From positions 1 to 18,524 of the forward strand of contig JAJYZU010000006.1 in the NCBI GenBank assembly GCA_021799755.1: a DNA stretch of 18,524 bases, in the 5' to 3' direction. Position 1 is the first letter of the stretch; every line of letters begins with the position of its first letter. The stretch comes from Thermoplasmata archaeon (GTDB lineage: Archaea > Thermoplasmatota > Thermoplasmata > Thermoplasmatales > Thermoplasmataceae). The position numbers and the translations under genes were made by a program. Shown in pieces: positions 7,925 through 15,925 of the stretch. The notes beneath the pieces were generated by a model. That model had not been told where the DNA came from. It worked only from the letters and a program-made list of their open reading frames with translations, and ran no database searches.

Positions 7925-10900
7925 TCATTGACCGACCGGAGGCTTCTTTCTTCTCATCATCAACCCTACAGCTGCCCCGATTACTATGACGGCAACCACT
8001 ACACCTATTACAACATATAACAGAGTGTTGTTGGAAGTCTTTGACACTGAATGGAAGCTTACAGACACGGAAACAGATTGCCCTGAAACAGTGAAAGAAA
8101 CCGAAGATGAACTCGGTAGGTAGTTAGAGGCAGTAGTATTGAAAGTAACACTGTAAGTGCCGTTGGGTTCATTAAAGCTAATTGTTGTAGAGGTTGAGTT
8201 CAATTTTGTCCCATTTGCGAGCATTACATACCAACTGGACCCAGATGGCAGCCCTGATTCAGTGACAGTCACCGAATATAAGACTTGCTTGAAAACAAGA
8301 CTTATGTTAACTGGGGCACCTTTCACCTGGAAAGAGCCGGTATGTGCTGATATTAGACTGTAGCCAGCAACAGGAGCCACTGAGTAAGAATATGTTCCAT
8401 TAACTTCCCTTACCGTAGCAACTGAAGTTGAGGAAGAAATTAGAGTGCCATTTACCGTTACAGACCACGTGGTACCAGACGCTAGGCCAGTCTCACTAAA
8501 AGTGACCTCGTAAGAGTAAACGAATGAAGCATGTTGACTTACTGGGGCACCATTAACTGTAATCTGTCCAGATGTACTTAAGTAGTCAACGTCGGAAGAT
8601 GAAACCACATAGCCGTAAGTGCCATTGACCAACTCAAATGTCATTGATGATGTCGTAGAGGTATTTGATTGCCCATTTGAAAGGTTAACAGTCCAAGCTG
8701 TCCCTGCAGGTAAGGCGTTTTCACTGAAGGTAACTGTGTAAGTTGGTGGATATGTTGGTGTTGAGTAGACTGTCAGTGAATCTACAGGAGTTGCAGCGGT
8801 ACCGTTCTGGCCAACTGCAGTGATTATGAATGAGTCAAAGGGAACTGCAGAATTCTTCTCATATGGAGATGGCACTAGAACCTTTGTAGTGTTATAGTTG
8901 TAGAACCCTGGATAGAACGAAGCTGAAGCCACACCATTTGAATTTGTCACCAGTTGTATTGCCGACAGATATGAGCTTCCAAAGAGATAGTTCGGATTCG
9001 GTGCTAGCATTAATGTGCCAGTCGTATTATTGAAGTACCCTCTGTTGGCACCAAGAATATTCTGTGATTCGAGATCCACTGTATATCCCTTTACAGGGGA
9101 TCCTGTCGTAGCATTAACTACAGTTGCGGATACAGTAATATGTCCATTGTAGGCCATAGTATCGCTGCTTACACTAATCGAAACATTATCCTTAGGTGTT
9201 CCAGATAACATCTCAACCGGAAACTCTATAGGCTGCTGGACACCATATCCGTTCTTTGAACCAAATATAGGGCTAACGCTGGAAGAGGTAGTCCACTCAG
9301 CTGGGAGCATATAGTAAGGTGCCCCGGAAACCGGTGTACCTTCCGCAATACTTCCAAGGAAGATGTAGGTGAAATTCTGGTATCCGTAAGATGCATAGTC
9401 ATAAGAGGTGTTTGCCTGTATCCAGAAATAGACAGTACCATTAGGTCCAGTCAACCCACTAATGGAAGTTACGTTCGGATTGGACGGATTTCCAACATCA
9501 TTAACCGAATAGTACGAATAATTCAAATACCCACTTGGGCAAGCCGGACAAACTATGGATTGCGCTGTAGATGTATTCGTTTCAGTTTCGCCCGAATAGG
9601 CAGGCGTCATAAGGATTGCGCCACTTGCTACTTGTATAGTATAACTAAAGTTAGATATCGGATTTCCATTCGTAGCATTTTCAAACTTCATCCAATAGAG
9701 CTCTTTGTTGCTTCCCGATAGTTTGGGTGTTGGCGGGGTCACAACTTTTAGGCCCTGTGGAAGTACGTTCGCGAGAGCAGAGCCCAAACCTGGCTCAACA
9801 GACGAGTTCCCTGTCGCAACTGCTGTGAAATTAAGTCTTCCGAAGTATTGGCTTGTGTAAATAAGCGGCTGAGTGCTTAGAACGGTAAATTTCCAGACAT
9901 ATTGCCCAGCACTGTTAGTTATACCTGTGTCGCTTGTAATATTTAATGTTGCGCCACTTGGAGACACTCCGACCGTTACATTTGCACCGGACACCGGGGC
10001 GCCTGTCAAATTGCTGGTTACCTTCACAACAGCTGTTCCCTTCTGACCATTGAAGAACGTAGAGTTGCTGACCTGCACTGATACGTCATACTTTGAAGTA
10101 TAGTGAGACGTAAGACCACTGGTTCTCATATGTGTTGTCAAAACAGCCCAATACATATAAGCAGCATACGGAACCTCTATCTCGGATATGTTTGTGAACG
10201 TTGTGTTTGTGAAAGGAAGAATGTCAATACCATACCCAAGGTTGATCAATGTTGATTCTATTGCTCCTATTCCCTGTATTTCATCAGATATTGAAATCCT
10301 AGTCACTATATTGGTTATGGAATTCAATTTAACCGTCAGGTTGTTTAAAGTATCATTAACTTGTGCCCCAGTGAGTGTTTTGCCACCATAGTTGATAGTG
10401 CTCCACGGCCCAAGATAGAATCCAGTTCCTAACCCAGAGTTATAGTTGTACGTTTCAAGGTAAAAACCTGTTGGATCTCCTGACACGCCAGTTATCGCTA
10501 ACGATATTACATTATAGTTGTAGTTGTCTAGGTTTGGGAGTAAAGTCGTGAACGATTCCTGTGTAACAGTCGTTGGAACCCCTATTGAAGTCCACTCTGA
10601 AGCAATTATAAGTGCACCCTCTACCCCAAGCGGATTTGGTCCAGCACTTGTAATTTGTATGTTTGCAGTTACTCGCACATTGTTGTAGTACCATACGCCG
10701 CTTTCGTTCTTCATTCCAGGGATACTACCAATGAGACTTTCTGCTTTAGCAGGGTTATATGTATAACTAGGAGTGGAGTCGTTTCTCCAAAGTGGGTCGG
10801 ATGGAGGTATGATTGGTTGTCCAAGAATATCGTACCCGGAATCAACGACGGTAGCTAGATATGCTTTATCTGTAGCATAGTTAAGTGCCTGTCTGAATGC

Positions 10901-12247
10901 AGTGATATTCATCGGCGCCTGGTCACTATGCGAGTTTAGCTGCATATAGCCGTACCCCGAAGAGGCCTTGTGGAAAATGTATGTATTAGGGAAAGTATCA
11001 ACGACCGGGACAAAGCTCGGGTCAACGCCCTCCGTTATTGTTTGAACCAGACGCTCAGACATTGCAGTAACCGCGGCCGACAGGGTGGAGTAATAAGGAT
11101 ATTCAACAGCCAGTATTTTGGGAGTGAATTGATGCCACAGGGTCGGTGTCGCCCAACTGTTATTGGCAATAAATGAAGCGTAAGTCGTTGAATTCGTATA
11201 CTGTATGAAATAGTAAGGATTAGCGTACAGTTCCCATCCTAGACCTGATATATAGTAACCATTAGTATGGTTATAGGCGTTGACCATCATAAATGGGCCA
11301 GTTCCTACGTAGCCTGGTGCATAGCCCGTTGCCTTATTATACCCTAGCTCCCAGTCATTATATCCAGTACCAGTTCCCACTGAGGGGTTAAAGTTCCAAT
11401 CACCAGTTACGTCTGCGTATTCGTGCGAGACCCATATGTGGTATGGTAGGACAGGTGTTTCCAATGTATAAGTGGAGAAGGTTGCAGAAGTAGTACTTAG
11501 TAAATATTCAACTGTCAGATTATTAATTGGAATCACATTTACAACATTAGAATATTCTGTACTATAGTCTTTTGATTGAACGAGAAGTTCCCATGAAAGA
11601 ATAAAGTCTGCAGCCTGGACCTCGTAAGTCAACATGCTCATTGACTTGTATCTTGAATAGGTGTGTGTATAAGGGGTGCCGGAAGCAGTGTAGTATGTCT
11701 GTGTATTTGAGTACGTGTAAGTTGATGAAGCATTTGCAGGGGCCCAATCTGTCCATTTGACTCCTGGAACAATATGTAAAGTGTATGACAGATTGTACTC
11801 AGTCCATTTTCCGGTCAGAGGATCAAACGTGGTGTGGTTAGAAAGAGCAGAAGTATTCTGATATGTGTATGATGAAGCAAGCCAAGGGATGTATGTACCA
11901 TTTGGCAATTCTTGATATGCTGTGTCGTAAATCTCATCACTTAACAGGCCTGAATATAAACTAGTTTGCAGCAATATATTTTCGTGCCCTATGTTAATGG
12001 TGCTTGCCACTTTATAAACTCCGCCCGTGTATCCTGGTTCGCTCGAAGTCACAGTTCCAGGTGTCCAGGCAGTCAGTGAGTTTACTGGAGAAAGTGTGGT
12101 TTTTCCATTTAGCTTGCTAGCAGGGTGACTTGGCGTACTTGCTGGGCTCACTCCGTTATAGAGCATCATGCCCACTCCAGATAATACCATAAGAGCCGCT
12201 ACAGCCAACGTCACGGATATCAATCCAATCTTCTTCTTTGAAACCAT
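7925..12247 (-). CDS. Giant membrane-anchored ABC substrate-binding protein (OppA/SBP family 5) with Ig-like domains and C-terminal repeats
   Basis: Extracytoplasmic binding protein of the importer, 1440 residues against about 550-650 usual for the family. A hydrophobic signal segment (residues 7-30) has no lipobox cysteine. The family 5 binding fold runs from about 70 to 705, with recognisable blocks: YTLHIVPGVKWTD, AADFILSWELL, LPYHIWV, GTGPFMMV and FRQALNYATDKAYL. After it come an Ig-like domain (about 719-815, with an NSAGQYVWKF ending), an unassigned region, a second Ig-like domain (about 1021-1160), three repeats of about 77 residues (1170-1400), a membrane helix (1409-1431) and a basic cytoplasmic tail RRKKPPVGQ. 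The only two cysteines are Cys900 and Cys903 in a CPAC motif. Sequons are abundant, suggesting a glycoprotein. Known archaeal Opp binding proteins can be anchored by a C-terminal helix; the length of stalk here is unusual. It is the first gene of the importer cluster. Confidence 0.92.
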   Translation of the reverse strand: MVSKKKIGLISVTLAVAALMVLSGVGMMLYNGVSPASTPSHPASKLNGKTTLSPVNSLTAWTPGTVTSSEPGYTGGVYKVASTINIGHENILLQTSLYSGLLSDEIYDTAYQELPNGTYIPWLASSYTYQNTSALSNHTTFDPLTGKWTEYNLSYTLHIVPGVKWTDWAPANASSTYTYSNTQTYYTASGTPYTHTYSRYKSMSMLTYEVQAADFILSWELLVQSKDYSTEYSNVVNVIPINNLTVEYLLSTTSATFSTYTLETPVLPYHIWVSHEYADVTGDWNFNPSVGTGTGYNDWELGYNKATGYAPGYVGTGPFMMVNAYNHTNGYYISGLGWELYANPYYFIQYTNSTTYASFIANNSWATPTLWHQFTPKILAVEYPYYSTLSAAVTAMSERLVQTITEGVDPSFVPVVDTFPNTYIFHKASSGYGYMQLNSHSDQAPMNITAFRQALNYATDKAYLATVVDSGYDILGQPIIPPSDPLWRNDSTPSYTYNPAKAESLIGSIPGMKNESGVWYYNNVRVTANIQITSAGPNPLGVEGALIIASEWTSIGVPTTVTQESFTTLLPNLDNYNYNVISLAITGVSGDPTGFYLETYNYNSGLGTGFYLGPWSTINYGGKTLTGAQVNDTLNNLTVKLNSITNIVTRISISDEIQGIGAIESTLINLGYGIDILPFTNTTFTNISEIEVPYAAYMYWAVLTTHMRTSGLTSHYTSKYDVSVQVSNSTFFNGQKGTAVVKVTSNLTGAPVSGANVTVGVSPSGATLNITSDTGITNSAGQYVWKFTVLSTQPLIYTSQYFGRLNFTAVATGNSSVEPGLGSALANVLPQGLKVVTPPTPKLSGSNKELYWMKFENATNGNPISNFSYTIQVASGAILMTPAYSGETETNTSTAQSIVCPACPSGYLNYSYYSVNDVGNPSNPNVTSISGLTGPNGTVYFWIQANTSYDYASYGYQNFTYIFLGSIAEGTPVSGAPYYMLPAEWTTSSSVSPIFGSKNGYGVQQPIEFPVEMLSGTPKDNVSISVSSDTMAYNGHITVSATVVNATTGSPVKGYTVDLESQNILGANRGYFNNTTGTLMLAPNPNYLFGSSYLSAIQLVTNSNGVASASFYPGFYNYNTTKVLVPSPYEKNSAVPFDSFIITAVGQNGTAATPVDSLTVYSTPTYPPTYTVTFSENALPAGTAWTVNLSNGQSNTSTTSSMTFELVNGTYGYVVSSSDVDYLSTSGQITVNGAPVSQHASFVYSYEVTFSETGLASGTTWSVTVNGTLISSSTSVATVREVNGTYSYSVAPVAGYSLISAHTGSFQVKGAPVNISLVFKQVLYSVTVTESGLPSGSSWYVMLANGTKLNSTSTTISFNEPNGTYSVTFNTTASNYLPSSSSVSFTVSGQSVSVSVSFHSVSKTSNNTLLYVVIGVVVAVIVIGAAVGLMMRRKKPPVGQ
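8048..8740 (-). repeat. Three tandem 76-78 residue repeats encoded in the binding-protein gene
   Basis: Repeats begin at residues 1170, 1246 and 1324. Each opens with a version of VTFSETGLPSGTxW, has a central NGTYxYxV, and ends near VxGxPVxxxxxF. This VTFxExGLPxGTxW repeat is common in surface proteins of Thermoplasmata. The units are clearly diverged at protein level, so the duplication is old. They probably form a beta-rich stalk between the binding domains and the membrane anchor. Confidence 0.85.
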
Positions 12248-12284
12248 TTTTGCACCTATACCGATTAAACCTTATACGAATACG

Positions 12285-12294
12285 TTAATAAAAG
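12285..12294 (-). promoter_or_regulatory. TATA box for the ABC importer operon
   Basis: On the minus strand the box reads CTTTTATTAA with purine-rich GAAAAA just upstream as a possible TFB element. It is centred about 42 bases before the ATG at 12247, which predicts a leader of roughly 15 bases containing GGTG close to the start. Confidence 0.6.
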
Positions 12295-12388
12295 TTTTTC
12301 CTTCGTTCACGATAGTTACATGTAAAGAAATAGTCAATAAACATTGCCTTTTCGTATTCCTGCACACACCTCAGATACAATGTAGCAT

Positions 12389-12406
12389 GGGAAAAAGAAA
12401 CAAACG
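12389..12406 (-). terminator. T-rich terminator after the DUF234 ATPase gene
   Basis: On the minus strand, six bases past the TAA stop, the sequence runs CGTTTGTTTCTTTTTCCC. The T-runs and position between two separately promoted genes fit an archaeal terminator. The rest of the 165-base gap holds the importer promoter and nothing else I recognise. Confidence 0.5.
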
Positions 12407-12412
12407 TATGCA

Positions 12413-13804
12413 TTATTTCGGCTTGGCCGGCCTAGGCATTGATAAATCTCTCTGCAGCGTGTTGATGTTTACAAGCTGTGCTTCGGTGGACTCAAAGCGG
12501 AATCCCATCTTGGAGTATATGACAAAATGATCCTTCCTCTTCCCCCGCATCCATGGAACTTCTCCCGATTTTGCTGATAGCGCTTCAACAGTATCCTTCA
12601 GCAGCGGTAATTTGGTCCAGTGAGTGTCGACAAAATATGCATCAAGTGTCTCCTTGTCTAACGCTACAATGTCAATTTTAGATGTTTCACCTTTCCAAGT
12701 GTAATATAGCAATTGCCTTTCTCGTCCTACTACATAGTCATGAAAATGCTGGAAGCATATTCCCGTAAACGTTTTGGCGGTGTGCCTTTCCAGGTCTATG
12801 CGAATCGCGTTCTTGACTTCCTGTATCCTGCCAAGCTCAAGCAAACCCATGTTTGGCTTCATGAATGAGAACCAGAACCTTGTAAAATTGTCGCTTATGG
12901 AGAAAAGTGCTCTTGTGCCCGCCGGCTTATCAGAAAGCAAGCTGCCCTTGTGGATTATTGCATACCTGGATTCCAACAGCCTTAGCTCCGACTGGATTTC
13001 CCTCTTTGCTATACCTGTCTCTGCGGAAAGTTCCTCAAGCGTCTTTGGCCCATATCCCAGGTGTTGCAGTATCTCGAGGATCTTGGACCTGTTATTCACT
13101 CCAGAAAGAAGCGTGAATTTGGCAAAATTGTAGAGATAGCTTGATCTGTTCAGGATATTCTCTTCAATGTTTCTCTCCAGGTTGAACTTTGGATTAAACT
13201 GCATCAGCGAATGTGGACTTCCGCCAAAAACAGAATAAACGCTTATCGCTTCTTCAGGCGTAAGACCCGACAGCAGAGGAAGGGTCTCGGCATAAGATAG
13301 ATCTCCCACTACCATACTCTCCGTTGCCCTCTTGAATATTGAGTTAGAGGACTTCAACTCGGCTGGTCCAGGGATAACCGGGCTCTCCATTACCAGTATG
13401 ACAGTAAGGTTCTGTGAAGGGGGAAGGGAGTCCCACCATGAATTGAAATCAGGCACGAATCTTCTGGACTGGTTCACGATATCCTGGAATGAGTCAATGA
13501 CCAGCAACAGGCCCTGCATTAACGACTCGTCCTTTATAATTTGAAGAATGTCTGCATAAGTCTCGGGTGTCCTGAGGGCCTTCCCCATTCCAGATGCAAC
13601 AATCTGGGACCAGAATGATGCCACGATGCCTTTCTCTCCATACCCGTTCGGTATCAGGTATATGGACCTGCATGTCGACATCAGTTTGTTGACCAGTTCA
13701 GTTTTTCCCGATCCAACTGTGCCTGAAATTGTCAGGAGTTTCTTTCCGCCCTTTATATGCAGTTTTTTCAGATGATCCAGCTCTTGCAATCGCCCCAGAA
13801 ACAT
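12413..13804 (-). CDS. Archaeal ATPase with DUF234-type C-terminus
   Basis: Member of the archaeal P-loop ATPase group that joins an AAA-type N-terminal domain, a winged helix and a DUF234 C-terminal domain distantly related to PD-(D/E)xK nucleases; cellular roles are mostly unknown. Numbering from the chosen Met: opening FLGRLQELDHL typical of the group, Walker A GTVGSGKT (28-35), Walker B LLLVIDSFQDI (D104). The usual acidic residue after that Asp is Ser105. The winged helix (LEELSAETGIAKREI) lies near 240-285, and the C-terminal domain holds IDIVALD and then VDTHW where the group normally has a sequence like ECKW. I chose the ATG at 13804 because the TATA box at 13841-13850 predicts a transcript start near 13820, downstream of the other candidate ATG at 13828, and because family members start with a similar MF(L/V)GR. 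The gene stands alone in its transcription unit. Confidence 0.85.
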   Translation of the reverse strand: MFLGRLQELDHLKKLHIKGGKKLLTISGTVGSGKTELVNKLMSTCRSIYLIPNGYGEKGIVASFWSQIVASGMGKALRTPETYADILQIIKDESLMQGLLLVIDSFQDIVNQSRRFVPDFNSWWDSLPPSQNLTVILVMESPVIPGPAELKSSNSIFKRATESMVVGDLSYAETLPLLSGLTPEEAISVYSVFGGSPHSLMQFNPKFNLERNIEENILNRSSYLYNFAKFTLLSGVNNRSKILEILQHLGYGPKTLEELSAETGIAKREIQSELRLLESRYAIIHKGSLLSDKPAGTRALFSISDNFTRFWFSFMKPNMGLLELGRIQEVKNAIRIDLERHTAKTFTGICFQHFHDYVVGRERQLLYYTWKGETSKIDIVALDKETLDAYFVDTHWTKLPLLKDTVEALSAKSGEVPWMRGKRKDHFVIYSKMGFRFESTEAQLVNINTLQRDLSMPRPAKPK

Positions 13805-13840
13805 ATATATAACATGAAATAACAGCATAATACAATTTCG

Positions 13841-13850
13841 CTTATAAGCC
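13841..13850 (-). promoter_or_regulatory. TATA box for the DUF234 ATPase gene
   Basis: The minus strand reads GGCTTATAAG, a near-consensus archaeal TATA element within the palindrome GGCTTATAAGC(C). A start about 25 bases on (near 13820) gives a leader of about 16 bases before the ATG at 13804. Confidence 0.6.
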
Positions 13851-13862
13851 GGATGGGTTGCG

Positions 13863-13895
13863 TCAGTTAATAAAAAGACAGCTTATGATAACTGA
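13863..13895. repeat. 7-bp inverted repeat upstream of the ATPase promoter
   Basis: TCAGTTA at 13863-13869 is matched by TAACTGA at 13889-13895 across a 19-base spacer. It ends 13 bases upstream of the TATA box, where a regulator could bind. It is short enough to have arisen by chance. Confidence 0.35.
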
Positions 13896-13900
13896 GGAAC

Positions 13901-13937
13901 GAAAATAAAAATCAAGAGAAAAATGCTGAGAACTCAG
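13901..13937 (-). terminator. Terminator of the epimerase/kinase operon
   Basis: On the minus strand the kinase stop codon lies in the palindrome CTGAGTTCTCAG (13926-13937), followed by CATTTTTCTC and TTTTTATTTTC. A small hairpin plus T-runs directly after a gene fits a transcript end. Confidence 0.55.
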
Positions 13938-14926
13938 TCACCTACATATATGATGCTTGATCCGTTGTAATCAAAGCCCACCTCAACTTCCCTGAGGTCA
14001 TGAAGAGCCTCTTTTACCCTGGATCTCCTGTCTGGATCGACTATAAAGAGAAGGAAGCCGCCACCGCCGGCTCCGACCAGCTTTCCTCCGTATGCTCCTG
14101 CCCTGATCCCCTTCTCGTACAAAGCAGAAATGGACTCGCTTGAGATTCCGTCTGCTAGCCCTGATTTAAGCTTCCAGTTCTCGTCAACAAGTCTTCCAGC
14201 CTCCTCGAGATCCCCTTTATTGAGGGAGCGCGGGAATTCCTCGGCAATCTGCACCATTCTTTCGTAACTCTTGATATTCTGGTGCATGCCCTGGGATTGC
14301 TTCCTGTGGATCTCGGTCGATGCCCTCGTCTTGCCCGTGTAGAGGAGCAGGATGGCGGATTGAAGACGCTGAAGCTCGGCCTGCTTCATTATAATAGGAG
14401 TTACCTTCACGGATTCGTCTGGCTGGAAGGTGAAAGACCTGACTCCACCGTATGCGGCAATATATTGGTCCTGTTTGCCTCCCGGCTCACGCAGTATTTC
14501 CCTTTCTATCTTGACTGCTTCCTGCGCAAGTGTGGATGCCGAAGCGAACTGCCCGATATAGGAGTGGAGGGCATGCAGGAGGCTCACCAGGAAAGTGCTG
14601 CTTGATCCAAGCCCGGTTCCCTGGGATGGAATGTCCGATATGCTGACAATTTCTATTCCACCATCGATCCCAAGGTATTTCAGTGCTTCCCTTACGGTGG
14701 GGTGCTGTATCTCGGCGACAGTATCCACAATCTCTGTTTTCGAGTAGCTCACCCTTATCTGCGAATCAAATTTCTTGTTTACTAAAACGAAAATGTATTT
14801 GTCGATTGCAGCCGAGACGCATATTCCCGGGCCATGGGATCTATAAAAATCCGCGATATCCGTACCTCCTCCGACGAATGTTATCCGGAGCGGAGCCCTG
14901 GCCATGTACATTGAATTTTCTATCAT
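13934..14926 (-). CDS. GHMP-family sugar kinase (heptose-phosphate kinase HddA-like)
   Basis: Cytoplasmic small-molecule kinase of the GHMP superfamily, closest by motif to D-glycero-D-manno-heptose 7-phosphate kinase and related sugar-1-kinases. It starts with the characteristic RAPLRITFVGGGTD (residues 10-23), has the ATP-binding motif GTGLGSSSTF (103-112), GGKQDQYIAAYGG with Asp153 as the probable catalytic base, and the third GHMP motif GGKLVGAGGGG (280-290). The length of 330 residues is normal. The ATG overlaps the epimerase stop as ATGA with GGTG just upstream, so the two proteins are probably made together. The partner suggests synthesis of an activated sugar for surface glycans. The exact sugar cannot be read from the sequence; heptose, fucose-like and galactose-like substrates remain possible. 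No matching isomerase or nucleotidyltransferase is next to it. Confidence 0.88.
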   Translation of the reverse strand: MIENSMYMARAPLRITFVGGGTDIADFYRSHGPGICVSAAIDKYIFVLVNKKFDSQIRVSYSKTEIVDTVAEIQHPTVREALKYLGIDGGIEIVSISDIPSQGTGLGSSSTFLVSLLHALHSYIGQFASASTLAQEAVKIEREILREPGGKQDQYIAAYGGVRSFTFQPDESVKVTPIIMKQAELQRLQSAILLLYTGKTRASTEIHRKQSQGMHQNIKSYERMVQIAEEFPRSLNKGDLEEAGRLVDENWKLKSGLADGISSESISALYEKGIRAGAYGGKLVGAGGGGFLLFIVDPDRRSRVKEALHDLREVEVGFDYNGSSIIYVGD

Positions 14927-15840
14927 TTCGCACCATAATACTTTGCAAGAGTGCGGAGGCCTGAATCAAGGTCTATCTTTGCCTTGAAGCCAAGCTTCCT
15001 GCTCGCCTTCGTGGTATCGGCAAGCGTCTCCATCACATAGTTCTTCACCGGCATCTCAATATATTTAGCACTTATGCTGCTTCCGAGTAGATTGTTTATC
15101 TTGTCCACCAGTTCGTTCAGTGAATAATTTACTCCAGAGCCGACGTTGTATACCTCGAAGCCTTTCGAAGTTGAAGCTTTAAGCAGCGCATCCACAACAT
15201 CGGTGACAAAGACAAAGTCCCTTCTCTGTGTTCCATCGCCGTATATCACGGGCTGCTCCTTCTTTATCATTGCTTTCATGAACTGGGTCGCCAGGTTGGC
15301 ATAGCCATGCTTTGCATCTTCATGAAAGCCATAGACAGAGAAAAACCTCATGGCGGAAACATTCAGCCCATATAACCTGTAATAAAGCTCAGAGAGGCGC
15401 TCCGCCTCTATCCTTCCTTCTGTGTAGTAGTCGGTGACTCCGGGGATAACGTCCTCCCTGTGGGGTGGTTTTATCCCGTTGTAAATGGAAGATGTCGATG
15501 AGAAGACAACAGGGCAGTCGTTCTTTCTTGCAAGCTCAAGGACGGATATCATGCCATCAATGACCTCAGCCACAAGATGCGGGTTCTCCCTGTACATTGG
15601 AGAGGCGGAATAGAAACCAAGGTGGTAGATGCATGACACTTTCTCTTTTATTTCGCCTATATCCCTGGCATCCTTCTTCAGGAATTTTACGCCTGATTTT
15701 ACCGGGCCGGAGATGTTGTCCCTTGATCCCGTGTGCAGGTTGTCGAGAACGATCACTGAATTGTCTTTAGAAAGGGCTTCGACCAGGTTGCTGCCTATGA
15801 AGCCGGCACCGCCTGTTACTATTATGCTTGAATCTGTCAT
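14923..15840 (-). CDS. NAD-dependent sugar-nucleotide epimerase/dehydratase (extended SDR)
   Basis: Cytoplasmic GalE/WcaG-type enzyme acting on nucleotide-sugars. Numbering from the chosen Met: NAD-binding TGGAGFIGSN (9-18), acidic Asp33 ending the second strand (VIVLDNL) for NAD ribose, SSTSS (114-118) with the catalytic Ser/Thr, RFFSVYG (165-171), and YGDGTQRRDFVFVTDVVDA (200-218), which is the usual substrate-binding block. The catalytic YxxxK reads Y139-T-E-G-R143, so the lysine is replaced by arginine (codon AGG). The start at 15840 (305 residues) places the NAD motif at the usual distance and lies about 30 bases after a TATA-like box, fitting a leaderless mRNA; an upstream in-frame ATG at 15891 would add 17 residues lying over that box. 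It is the first gene of the pair with the GHMP kinase. Confidence 0.9.
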   Translation of the reverse strand: MTDSSIIVTGGAGFIGSNLVEALSKDNSVIVLDNLHTGSRDNISGPVKSGVKFLKKDARDIGEIKEKVSCIYHLGFYSASPMYRENPHLVAEVIDGMISVLELARKNDCPVVFSSTSSIYNGIKPPHREDVIPGVTDYYTEGRIEAERLSELYYRLYGLNVSAMRFFSVYGFHEDAKHGYANLATQFMKAMIKKEQPVIYGDGTQRRDFVFVTDVVDALLKASTSKGFEVYNVGSGVNYSLNELVDKINNLLGSSISAKYIEMPVKNYVMETLADTTKASRKLGFKAKIDLDSGLRTLAKYYGAK

Positions 15841-15864
15841 TTCATGAAGCTTATCGTTAAGATT

Positions 15865-15878
15865 GATAAAAAAATAAT
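15865..15878 (-). promoter_or_regulatory. TATA-like box for the epimerase/kinase operon
   Basis: The minus strand reads ATTATTTTTTTATC, its core centred about 28-31 bases before the ATG at 15840. That spacing predicts a leaderless transcript and excludes the upstream ATG at 15891. The T-run could also help end the cyclophilin transcript. Confidence 0.5.
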
Positions 15879-15925
15879 GGCAATAATCCAAGGAAGTAAT
15901 GATTCTTTTTTATGATCGGCATTTT

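Noticed and set aside
12285..12310. Riboswitch or long structured leader before the importer operon
   Set aside because: The TATA position leaves only about 15 bases of leader, too short for a riboswitch.
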